64,000 nucleotides of DNA, from the NCBI GenBank assembly GCA_035048485.1, contig CM068583.1, forward strand, positions 25,230,841 through 25,294,840. Direction: 5' to 3'. The position numbers were made by a program, and so were the translations under genes. How positions within the stretch are numbered: the first letter of the stretch is position 1; every line of letters starts with the position of its first letter. The stretch comes from Pteria penguin (taxonomy: Eukaryota; Mollusca; Bivalvia; Pterioida; Pteriidae). Shown here piece by piece: positions 10,802 to 20,837 of this stretch. The notes beneath the pieces are model-generated. The model was not told the origin of the DNA, did not search any database, and saw nothing but the letters and a program-made list of their open reading frames with translations.

Positions 10802-12503
10802 ATTATTATTATTATTATTATTCTCAGCACTTTGACTGCATTTTTCTCAAAAAGTGCTTGACCAACAATCTTTTTATCGCGGCTACTGGCTTAATGAGCC
10901 AGGGAAAATTGATTGATAAGAAAAAAATATTAAATTATTATGGTTTTAAAGGAAATTACGTAATAGGGTTAATTTTTTTTATTTTCTCAAAAAACAAGTT
11001 TATTATTTAAGATAGATTCCTCAATTTTTCATTCTTAAATTTGACAGGTGTGATTTTGACAATGAAATCAACGCCGATTATCTACATTTAACGGTTAAGC
11101 CATTATTTAAATTTAAAAATTACGTAATTTTTAAACTTCGTTGTTTTTAAATTAAGCTTTTTAAAAATGGTACAAAACGATTTAGAATGTCAATTTCATG
11201 CTAAAAAAGTTTCTTTTAATATTTTAAATGCATTTTTAAATGAGAAATTTAAGTTTTTTCACAAATTTGGTTAGTTACGTAATTGCTTCGTAACTTTCTT
11301 AGTTTTTATCATATGATCACCAAAATTCAATCAGCGAAGGAGAAGGGTTAGTGCTTTTGAATTATATTTTCAAAAACATCGAAATATTAGCCCCCTTCCC
11401 TCTATCGTCGGACAACCCTATCGAGAGAGGGTCTTAAAACGCCGAAATTTCACCCCGATTTTTCAATTCCATTTTCTGAGAAACGGTTTTATATACACAC
11501 TTCATATTGTGTCTATAGATTTTCACAGGCACCGTTACCCGTTTAATAAAAAAAAAAGTTTAAAAATGAAAGTTTTTTAAAACCATTACGTAATAATTAG
11601 TAAAATTTTAAATTCTCCCCTTTATAGATTATTTTTAATGCTACACTATCCAAATTTGAACTATCATATTCTCTAGGTTCATATCTTTAAAAAATTTATC
11701 GGCCGATAATATCTATCTTTTTTAGTTTGGCCGCTATTTCAATTTAAAGTTTTTAAATAATTACGTAATTTGCAAAAAACATTTTATTTTTAGTCTTATC
11801 GTTTCCAGAACTTCACCAAACGATTTTCCGTACCGATTTCAGTATGAAACATGTTTCTCAGTATTTGAAAGTGAGCGATTTAAAGGATTTTTTAAAAAAA
11901 TACCTTATTTGCGTAACTTTCATGTTTTTTCTTATTTGTCGTATGAACAAAGTATAAAAAGGAGAGTTTGAGAATGTATTTTGAATTCGAATTCTTAAAC
12001 AAAAATCACATTTTTTGCCCTCTACCCGCTACTGATGAACAAGGCAATAAAAAAATCTTGTCCGAGCGTCGGGATTACATCTAAGAGAAGCGCGGTGAAT
12101 TTCCTTTGCTAAATACCGACTTCAAACGCGTATGATAGTGACGAGGAAAGCGCAGTAACTCGCGATTAATTCAATCGCGATTAATTCAATCGAGAGTTAC
12201 GGCGCTTTGTCCGTGGAATGTTTAATCGACTGTTATAATGGAGAGCCGTAATATGTATGATTTCATTAACTTGATTTTCGATTTATTTCCTCTAGATAAT
12301 ACTTTTTTCAATTTTAATTATTAATTAATTTGATTGCTTGACGGTTTTTTTTTTTGGGGGGGGGTTATTTTTGTGTGTAAAGTACATTTAAGTCATTCTC
12401 CTGATCTTTTTTCTTTCTTTCCTTCGTTCTATCTACTTATTTTTCTTTTTTCTTTCGAGAGAGGAAGACCCGCCCTGTTGCCTCGGCAACAGGTAAGCTC
12501 TAG
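10800..12503 (+). repeat. Array unit a1, short type, 1704 bp
   Basis: It runs from just after one CTCTAG end to the next. Order: TTA microsatellite, CTCAGCACTTTGACTGC, half A with TTACGTAA sites, half B, TATAAAAAGG near 11953, the inverted repeat GCGCAGTAACTCGCG near 12150, a T/G tract near 12345-12364, and the 3' hairpin end. By eye it is nearly identical to unit B5 at 45159-46924, differing mostly in homopolymer lengths, and is much closer to that unit than to its own neighbour. Confidence 0.85.
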
Positions 12504-12567
12504 TTATTATTAGGGTCTTCCGATTCCATCGGAAGACCCTTCTGTTATTGTGATGTTTTTTCTTTAC

Positions 12568-12598
<31 letters not shown>

Positions 12599-14410
12599 CT
12601 CAGCACTTTGACTGCATTTTTCTCAAAAACGGCTAGACCAACAACCTTTTTATCGCGGCTACTGGCTTGATGAGCCAGGGGAAATTGAATGATAAGAAAA
12701 AAATATTAAACTATTATGGTTTAAAAGGAAATTACGTAATAGGGTTAATTTTTTTATTTTCTCAAAAGCAAGTTTATTATTTAAGATAGATTCCTCAACT
12801 TTTCATTCTTAAATTTGACAGGTGTGATTTTGACAATGGAATCAACGCCGATTATCTACATTTAACGGTTAAGCCATTATTTAAATTTAAAAATTACGTA
12901 ATTTTTAAACTTCGTTGTTTTTAAATTAAGCTTTTTAAAAACGGTATAGAACGATTTAGAATGTCAATTTCATGGTAAAAAAGTTTCTTTTAATATTTGA
13001 AATGCATTTTTAATTGAGAAATTTAAGTTTTTCACAAATTTGGTTAGTTACGTAATTGCTTCGTAAACTTCTTAGTTTTTATCATATGATCACCAAAATT
13101 CAATCAGCGAAGGAGAAAGGTTAGTGCTTTTGAATTCTATTTTCAAAAACATCGAAATATTAGCCCCCTTCCCTCTATCGTCGGACAACCCTATCGAGAG
13201 AGGGTCTTAAAACGCCGAAATTTCACCCCGATTTTTCAATTCCATTTCTGAGAAACGGTTTTATATACACACTTCATATTGTGTCTATAGATTTTCACAG
13301 GCACCGTTACCCGTTTAATAAAAAAAAAAGTTTAAAAATGAAAGTTTTTAAAACCATTACGTAACAATTAGTAAAATTTTAAATTCTCCCCTAGAGAGCT
13401 TATTTTTAATGCTACACTATCCAAATTTGAACTATCATATTCTCTAGGTTCATATCTTTATAACTTACATCGGCCGACAATATCTATCTATTTTAGTTTG
13501 GCCGCTATTTCAATTTAAAGTTTTTAAATAATTACGTAATTTGCAAAAATGTTTTATGTTTAGTCCTATCGTTTCCAGAGTATTACGAAACAATTTTCCG
13601 TAACGATTTAAGTATGAAATATGTTTCTCAGTATTTGAAAATGAGCAATTTAAAGATTTCTTTAAAAAAATCTCTTACTTGCGTAACTTTCATGTATTTT
13701 CTTATTCTTCTTATGAACAAAGAATAAAAACGAGAGTTTGGGAAAGAATTTGAATTCGAATTCTTAAACAAAAATCTCATTTTTTGCACTCTACCCGCTA
13801 CTGATGAACAACGCAATAAACAAATCTTCTCCGAGCGTCGGGGTTACAAAGAGGAGCGCGTTGAATTTGCCTTGCTTAATACCTTGATTTCAAACATGTG
13901 AGATATTCCATGGACAAGGCGCAGTAACTCGCGATTCATTCAATCGCGATTAATTCACTGGCGAGTTACCGCGCTTCGTCCGTGGAATGTTTAATCGACA
14001 GTTAAAAAGGAGACGCGCAATATGTATGTTTTATTTAAACTTTTCTCTTTCTTTTTCTCCTTACTATAGTAGTCATCTCAGTGGTATATATAAAACTATC
14101 TTGACCGTTGAAACGCGCAATACATACACTCTATCCAGCCATGTCGCATTACGTCACCACGCTTCTGAATGGGAATTTCTGTAATACACAGACGTTCTAT
14201 AGCTTGATTCATGCCGCTTTAATTACATGAGTGTGTTTACATAGTGTCTCGGCGAGATATATACATGTATCTATGTATATACTTCTCCTTTGTCCTAATC
14301 GGCATATCTATGATGCCGCAATAAATGCGTTATACTCATTGAAGTATCTCTGTCATTTTCTGCATATCCCGTATATTTTTAAGGAAATTCTAAATGTTTC
14401 TTTTACTTGA
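12504..14410 (+). repeat. Array unit a2, short type with 5' hairpin and long tail
   Basis: It begins two T after the previous CTCTAG, then a short TTA run and the 29 bp 5' hairpin (12512-12540). The core follows to about 13990, where the usual tail is replaced by the long tail (TATAGTAGTCATCTCAGTG to the GGCATATCTATGATGCC palindrome and AATAAATGCG). There is no 3' hairpin end, so this block of the array stops in tail sequence. Confidence 0.75.
12512..12540 (+). other. 5' terminal hairpin, A/T type (unit a2)
   Basis: AGGGTCTTCCGAT - TCC - ATCGGAAGACCCT, a perfect 13 bp stem. The same sequence is at 43076, 45161, 50926, 58716 and 58788. GGGTCTTCC recurs inverted as GGAAGACCC just inside the unit's 3' end, which makes the asymmetric terminal inverted pair. 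Confidence 0.85.
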
Positions 14411-15745
14411 TTTTCGATTACATGATTGTGTTTACATCAGTGGCGGATCCAAGGAAGGGGGGGGGGGGGGGAGAGGCGGGGAGAAAAGAAAAAGAGAAAT
14501 GAGGAAAAGAAAAAAAAAAAAGAAATATAATGGGGCGAAGGGGTGTATAGTCAATATGTGTTGTAACTTATTGATGAGACAAGTCGCTCTTTCAGTGCTT
14601 GTAAATTATACTCGTGATATATTTTATTGCAATTTTATTTTCACGCTGCCTAATATCTTAACTTATAGCCAAAACACGGGTATTTCATTGAGACTGGCAT
14701 TTGGAGTGGCAAAATACTAACGTTTCCCGTAAAATTTATGACGTCATAGTTAAAAGTTGATTGTGCCTGACGTTATATAAAATACTCATATGTGAATATT
14801 GTGCCAAAGAATGTTTCTTATAATATATATATAGATCTATGTGGGGTGAAAAACATCAGCAAAGTGCAAATAACTTGTAATATTTAATAAATGGTTACGT
14901 CATATACATTGTCATCGTTTGTTAGAATTTCTGCTGGATATTCACCTGGAAAGTAATATTTTTTACAGTTATTCGATCAATATGATCAACAGTATCCGCT
15001 AATGCAATACGGTATCCATCGATCGGCCTTCAAGCTGACCAAGGAGAACGAACAAACTGGTCCAAAAATGGTATCAAATTGCACCATTTTCATCCTATTT
15101 CAAAAAAAAAATTCCCGCGAACCCCCCCCCCCCTTGCGGGAGGGGGACACCCCCTCCCGCACCTACCCCCACTCGGCGCTTCGCGCCTTGTTAGGTCTCC
15201 CCCTCCCCCGGACATTTTGCCTTATGGATCTGCCACTGTACATACTGTCTCGGAGAGATGAATACATTAATAGTATAGTTTATTAGTCTTAAACAATACA
15301 GCTCATTGACAAGCATATATAGTAAAACATTCAACATTATATACAAAATTGTCATTAGCGAAAAACACAATAGCATAATGTTATGTAAATAAATGAATGA
15401 CACAATATGAGTATAGGTATAATTATATATGAAGTTTTCGGATAACAAAAGCATTTTTTATATATTTGCCATGGTTAAAAAGTTCTTTTACGTTTTGACT
15501 GGCAAATAACTGTATCAATTTATAGACTGAAGGTTTTACGCAATAATATTTTTTCAAAAATTTTACTCTTATGTCGTTATAATACATGATACATGATGTA
15601 CCTATGTATATATTTGTCGTTTGTCCTAAGCGGCATATGTATGATGCCGCAATAAATGCGTGTATTCATTGTCAATGAAATATCTCGGTTTTGATTATGA
15701 ATGCATATGTCCAGTTCATTTTGTATGACGATTCTAAATGTTTCT
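14411..15745 (+). repeat. Second long-tail copy, interrupted by insertions
   Basis: Left and right pieces match the long tail at 54215-54560: ATTACATGATTGTG before 14437, CTGTCTCGGAGAGATG after 15243, and from 15589 TATGTATATA, GGCATATGTATGATGCC and AATAAATGCG. A TIR transposon sits at 14438-15238, and about 330 bp of unmatched AT-rich DNA lies at 15262-15588. The piece ends with ATTCTAAATGTTTCTTTT, as at 14387, so the tail was tandemly duplicated. Confidence 0.65.
14438..15238. mobile_element. 801 bp TIR (MITE-like) DNA transposon with 5 bp target duplication
   Basis: The ends are CAGTGGCGGATCCA (14438-14451) and TGGATCTGCCACTG (15225-15238), matching inverted at 13 of 14 positions. TACAT flanks both sides (14433-14437 and 15239-15243). 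The empty site is visible in other long-tail copies (GTTTACATAGTGTCTCGG), which confirms the boundaries. G-rich and C-rich stretches lie just inside the two ends. No transposase is seen, so it is non-autonomous. The superfamily is not assigned: a 5 bp duplication is not typical of hAT elements, despite the familiar CAGTGG start. Confidence 0.8.
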
Positions 15746-15840
15746 TTTCTTGATTGTTTCTTTGTTTAGATAATTGTAATTATTTCCTGAATTTCAGTTG
15801 TTTGTTTGTTTGTTTGTTTGAGGTTTTTTTCTTTCTTTTC

Positions 15841-15875
15841 TTTTTCTTTCTTTTTTTTTTTTTTTTTTTTTTTTT
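15841..15875. repeat. Poly-T tract
   Basis: A T-rich run with CTTT interruptions at its left end. Simple sequence. Confidence 0.9.
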
Positions 15876-15951
15876 GAAAAGAGGCAAGGGTATACTTTTG
15901 ATTATGGTCAGTATATATATGTGACATGAGCATGGAAAGAGCGGACTGTAT

Positions 15952-15954
<3 letters not shown>

Positions 15955-16042
<88 letters not shown>
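15955..16042. repeat. Compound (CA)n(CT)n microsatellite
   Basis: About 27 CA units (15955-16009) run straight into about 16 CT units (16009-16042) without interruption. Confidence 0.97.
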
Positions 16043-16045
<3 letters not shown>

Positions 16046-16069
16046 GCCACATATTTACATGTAAAAATG

Positions 16070-16133
16070 CAGATTTGGCGCCAAAACTAGCCGAGTAGTT
16101 TGGCCACTACAAACTGGTTTGGTGCCAAATCTG
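16070..16133. repeat. Inverted repeat
   Basis: Left arm CAGATTTGGCGCCAAAAC (16070-16087) and right arm GGTTTGGTGCCAAATCTG (16116-16133) pair at about 15 of 18 positions around a 28 bp centre. It is probably the remnant of a small fold-back element. Confidence 0.6.
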
Positions 16134-17799
16134 GCTTTACCTTCAAGTTAAAAATGAGATGTTCTAAGTCGTAGTTTGTGTATTGATTTGTATTTTTTGA
16201 AAGAAGCATTGAAAGGTAATGTATATTTTTATACTTAATTCTTGTAAATTAAATTGATAGTCTCTAAAACTTTAACCATTTGTTAGCTTAACCAGCGGTT
16301 AAAGTTTTGTATATATAACTGTTCAAAATCGTCAGTAGTACGAAAACACTTTGGTGCGATATGATCCTATACCATGTGACCCAGTCACGTGACATTCCAA
16401 AACAAAGAACAAAGACGCCATAGGCAAATTGTAATAAGATATGTTCGATTGATCGCTGCTTGAAAAGACCATTGATTGATTTGTGAAAATTATCTGAAAA
16501 TATCATTGTTCTCCTTACATATTTCTTAAGTACACTGCAGTCAGGAGGGTGTGAATTCCATTGAATTAATCAGGTAAATCTACATTGATTTTTGTTTCGG
16601 AGGTTTTCCCCCCGTAAATTGCCCAGTATCTGAGTATGCGCCCTGAGTATGGCAGTACTTGTAAGTGCGAGCACATTTACATTTCTACAGACTACTGTAG
16701 AGCACATCGTTGAAAACCTCTAGTAAAAAAGAGTTGGGAAAGTGTGTCGCTCAGGGTCGTAGTAAATTTACGGGTTTTCTTGTAATCTTGTAATTTGTAG
16801 TAAAAAAACTCAAGGTTTACTTGCATGTATTTTACCTTTACTGGTGTAACATATTATCTTCATGATTCCGACATTTGTATAGAAACATGTTTGTGCAGCG
16901 CAGTGCGGGTGAGATGAATCACCAAAATGGCACCTAACCGACAGGATAAACACCGTAATGGCACCAGAACAACACATATATTCATTATAATGACTTATAA
17001 CTCAATATCCAATTTATTCAGGCTTAATGATGTTCAAAATGCTGAAAAAATTTCAATATCAACTTTTCCCGGTAAACTAAGTTTGATTTTTTCGAATATC
17101 CTAGATCTTTTATAAATGACATGTTTCATCATTTCGGCAGTTCTGGATTACGAAGAATTCAGGAATTGGCAATATCTGTCACAATTCAGATATAATTTGG
17201 TAGTATTTCTTTTACTGACTACAAATCACAAGGAAGTATGCATATATTAGTTATGCAAGTTCATTGGAGTGAGACCCCTCCCCCCCCCACTCCCCTTTTC
17301 CTCAACATCGAGAACTGTCTCAATCATGATATACATGTACATGTAGCTGTCATAAAGAAGGCCATTTTTCTTAACCTGAAATGGCAGGAAAAAAGTCATA
17401 ACTTTGTCAATTATGTATCAAATTAAGATATAACTTTGTTATTGTATGTATAACATGTACATGTATGACTAATATAAAAAGTTGTTTTATGCTATTTTGG
17501 TAAATATAAAGTGCCATTTTGTTGCTGTTCCAACTTCCATTGTTTACCTAGCCATTTTTGTTTAAGATGCGGCATCATGCCATTCCTGTATTTTCAGTTC
17601 GCCAGTTCAGTCCAAATATTTTGGAGAAATTACACAAAACACAGTGGGAAAATTACCCGAAATCACAATAGGAATCCGGTTGGAAATATATGTGTGCTCA
17701 TTCAAATCTTTGTAAAATACACAGTGTATTGTGTAATCCTGTATGTTACTCATTCTCGAAGTCAGATTGTTGTTCAGGGATTTCAGTAAGTGCTGGTAA

Positions 17800-18040
17800 G
17801 CCGGTATGACCTAATGGATAAGGTGCTCGGCTCGTGATCTTGTGGTCCCGAGTTCGACTCCAGCCCTGGGCACACCGGTGTTATGTCTTTCAGATGAGAC
17901 TGTAAAAACAGAGGTCCCATGTCACGGTCGGCGTGGCATGTAAAAGATCCCTCACTGCTATAGATGGGTTTGTTGCAAAGGTCTAAAATTGTCTGAAATG
18001 CATCAGGCAGATGCCGTCACCATATACGGGAAATAAGCAT
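17800..18040 (+). mobile_element. tRNA-derived SINE 1
   Basis: The first 75 bp resemble a tRNA (best match tRNA-Arg): GACCTAATGGATAAGG as an A-box region and GTTCGACTCC (17852-17861) as B box. The non-tRNA part follows with TCTTTCAGATGAGAC, GAGGTCCCATGTC and GATCCCTCACTGC. The CCCTCACTGC to AAAGGTC stretch also occurs in SINE 2, so the two share a central domain. The acceptor stem does not close and a long body follows, so it is not a working tRNA gene. The 3' end is uncertain. Confidence 0.75.
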
Positions 18041-19663
18041 GCAATGACATTATACATGTATAATAATCAATCAGTCAGTGCTTGCACCGGGTGAAATACT
18101 GCAGATTCAAATGATGGAAGTCACTGATTCATCTTGAATTCACTCACACTCACATTCGCACATACGATGCTCAAAATGAAATACATCAAATTTCTAAATC
18201 ACTTCCTCAAGTAATACTTTTTGAAAACCATGGGTGACATATGGTAACCTAATATGTGCCATATTTGTTGGGGGATTAGTCACTGGAAATATCTTTGCTT
18301 CAATATGAAGAATTAGATATCTTGAAATTTCATTATTTCATTATGTCGTCATATCAGATTTAAAGAAGAAAATCGAGTCAGTTTTTGCAAGATTCCTCAA
18401 TGAATTTCAGCAACTTAATTAATTGTATAGCTTTTCTTACAAGTTGTGCTGAAATTATGATTCAGTACACTTGCAAATTTGGTCCATGATAAACATTTGA
18501 GTTTATTCCCCAAGGGTATCTTTGTCAGAATTTTATCTTCATTTTGATCTTGGTGTGATGTCACGCCAACTTCAAGAATACGTATACATGTACATGTATT
18601 ATTCATGTATAGTGCACCCTGGTAGCATTGACAACCTTTGAACACCAGCCATGACATTATAAAGGGGCGGCATTATAATAATTAGGTTTGTCCATTAAGT
18701 CAGTTTTTGCATGATTCCTCAATGAATTTCAGCAACTTAATTGTATAGCTTTTGTCACAGGTTGTGCTGAAATTATAATTCAGTAAACTTGCAAATTTGG
18801 TCCATGATAAACATTTGAGTTTATTCCCCAGGGTTATCTTTGTCAGAATTTTATCTTCATTTCGATCTTGGTGTGATGTCACGCCAACTTCAAGAATACG
18901 TCAATATTTAGAAAAAGCGTGATTAAATTTATTTTTAGTACTTATAATTCGTAATGTACGAGTCAATACATGTAAGTTTGATCAAATGAGAAAATATATG
19001 TGCCGTTATTCCATCGATTTAGACGAGTTACAATATTCATGCGCTGGAGGACATGCAGTCTTTCCGAATAATTGTCGGAAGGTCTCGAAAAATTGCGATT
19101 GACATTATTGTGTAGCTCTGCCGTAACTAGTCCGTACTAGTATCCTTTGTATTATAATTAATAGAACTTGAGAATATCGCTTCTTTTTATAACAGTGGAA
19201 TTCAAAGTACTCTACAATCTTCACCTCACAACAATAAACAAACATCTTGGTAGTTGTTGATGTGTAATGCTACTAAAAATAGCCAGTTATTTATAGATCT
19301 CCATGTGTAAAAATGGTTTCCCCCAAATGCACATGTACAGCGGGAGACTGTCCAGATTGCTAATTTCACACTACTGTCAAGATCAAAAGTGATAAGAGAG
19401 AACGAGATAACTATATAGTACGAGACGGAGACGTACAGGGGCGGAGCCGTTGTTTATATGAAAACGAGCACCTGTGCGCAGACCGCGTTTTTGTCAGTAC
19501 TGATCCTAAACATTACACGCTTGGTGTGTGATCTCTTGGTGGATCACGACTTTATTACCTTTGATGTACTTGACCATGCAATTCCGTCCTTGAGGACTTT
19601 CAAGTCCTTTCATTGTAAGAGTTATTGCCCTTGAACATTTAAACTTTCTTAAAATATTAGTTT
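18041..19663. other. Non-coding DNA, no gene seen
   Basis: It contains the direct repeat pair listed separately and otherwise unassigned AT-rich sequence. Near 19430-19495 there is a short GC-richer patch with no coding signal. Confidence 0.5.
18375..18900 (+). repeat. Pair of about 205 bp direct repeats
   Basis: 18375-18582 and 18697-18900 are closely similar, both starting GTCAGTTTTTGCA and ending CCAACTTCAAGAATACG, with about 115 bp between. Small substitutions and a 4 bp indel separate them. No coding potential is visible. Confidence 0.85.
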
Positions 19664-19865
19664 AAGCTGGCGTGTTCTAGTGGTATTGCGCTGGCCTCTT
19701 GATCGGGAGGCCGGAGTTCAAGTCCCACTCTGGTCATGCTGGTGTCCTTTCTTTTGGATGAAATAGTATAAACCAAGGCCCTGTGTCGTGGTATGCATAG
19801 CACATTAAACATCCCTCACTGCTTCGGGTGGGTCCTTTGCAAAGGTCAAAATTTGTATGCCCTGC
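19664..19865 (+). mobile_element. tRNA-derived SINE 2
   Basis: A tRNA-like head with TTCTAGTGGTATTGCG and a B box GTTCAAGTCC (19716-19725), an anticodon-arm-like GCCTCTTGATCGGGAGGC, then a body sharing CCCTCACTGC and TGCAAAGGTC with SINE 1. The head differs from SINE 1, so the shared body joined two different tRNA-like promoters, as known for SINE superfamilies. Confidence 0.7.
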
Positions 19866-20380
19866 ATCATCCAAATTTGTCATCAGGTTTTGCCACCATG
19901 GCTAAAAAAATAGGTTTCACTTGTACCACTTGGTATTTAGAATATGAAGAGAAGCGGTTCAAATCCAGCTGTATTCAATTTTTCTTTCATTTCTTTACAC
20001 ATCTTTATAAGTTTTATATTTTTCACAACACTCAACACATGAAATTAAGCCATTTCGAGTTGGATGTGGACAATATTTGAAGCAATTGTTGTTCATGACC
20101 CAGACTTGTAATCAGTCGACAAAAGGCCCTATCTAAAGAAAATGACTAACTTGTTGCCCTGAATCTCGTCTTCAAGAGACAAAGCAAATCTTAATTAAAT
20201 TAAAATATCAAAATCATCTGAATGGATGTGAAAAAATTGTTGTTGTTTTTTATTTTGGTCTGAAAAAAAATTGACATATTTTCATCATTTGTGTTGACTT
20301 AGTCACATTTATGCAAAAAATAGATGAGTCTTCTTCCTTCCTGCATGACTGATCATCTAGGTACTCAGTTGAGCGATATA
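19866..20380 (+). repeat. HINE-A 3' fragment
   Basis: It matches 23220-23735 of the fuller HINE-A: CATCCAAATT, GCGGTTCAAATCCAGCTGT, GGACAATATTTGAA, GTTGTTCATGACCCAGACTTG, AAAATGACTAACTTG and the near-terminal GATCATCTAGGTAC plus GAGCGATATAGG. It is diverged and 5'-truncated. Confidence 0.75.
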
Positions 20381-20837
20381 GGGGCCTCATGTTTGTGTCT
20401 GTCTCACTCTGTCACTTTTTTCTTCCAGAATTATTTTAGGTTAAACATGTTCAACTTTGTGGTTTTTATTATTTTGATTGAAAGTTAGTACACTCAGTCC
20501 TACATAGCAGACTTCCAGATCAGTCACACTTGTGAGATTCTATTTCTGACAAAGTTATGGCCCTTAATTGATTGCAAATCATTGAGAATTGTGTTTTTGA
20601 CTGGGTTGCAAAACAAAATCTAGTATTTACATGTAAATTGACATAGACCATCTTCATATTCGTTTGGCATCAACAATTTGCATTTAGCCAGATTTCTTGC
20701 ATATCATTAATAATACCTACTTTAAACTTGGTACATGTGTGTTTGTAAACATTGATGAGTTCTTCCAGACTAATCCGAAATTTAGTGACCTTGACCTTCA
20801 TATCATGCTTCAGTGAATATAAGGTAAAACTGATTTT
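20381..20837 (+). repeat. Degenerate repeat related to 25453-26180
   Basis: The stretches TGATTGAAAGTTAGTACACT, TTATGGCCCTTAATTGATTG and AATAATACCTACTTTAAACTTGGTA have clear relatives at 25480-25800. It looks like an old, diverged repeat of about 200 bp. No open frame is supported. Confidence 0.5.

Larger units (their letters stand above)
15746..17799. other. Non-coding AT-rich DNA, no gene seen
   Basis: Apart from the simple repeats and one inverted repeat listed separately, I see nothing I can name. A perfect GTCACGTGAC palindrome lies near 16384-16393. Short open frames here have no recognisable product. Confidence 0.6.

Noticed and set aside
10663..11010. Frame with SFERGRPALLPRQQVSSSYY, repeated at 39192, 40898, 46755, 48759, 52527, 56540, 60386 and 62070
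   Set aside because: It is the array unit's 3' terminus and TTA microsatellite read in one frame. Start and end vary with homopolymer length, and its recurrence is explained by DNA identity.
15766..16050. Minus-strand frame over the CA/CT microsatellite
   Set aside because: Simple-sequence translation, not a gene.
17800..17875. Possible tRNA-Arg gene
   Set aside because: The A and B boxes are present, but the acceptor stem does not close and a SINE body follows.
19664..19738. Possible tRNA gene
   Set aside because: The cloverleaf is imperfect and it is followed by the same SINE body as at 17800.
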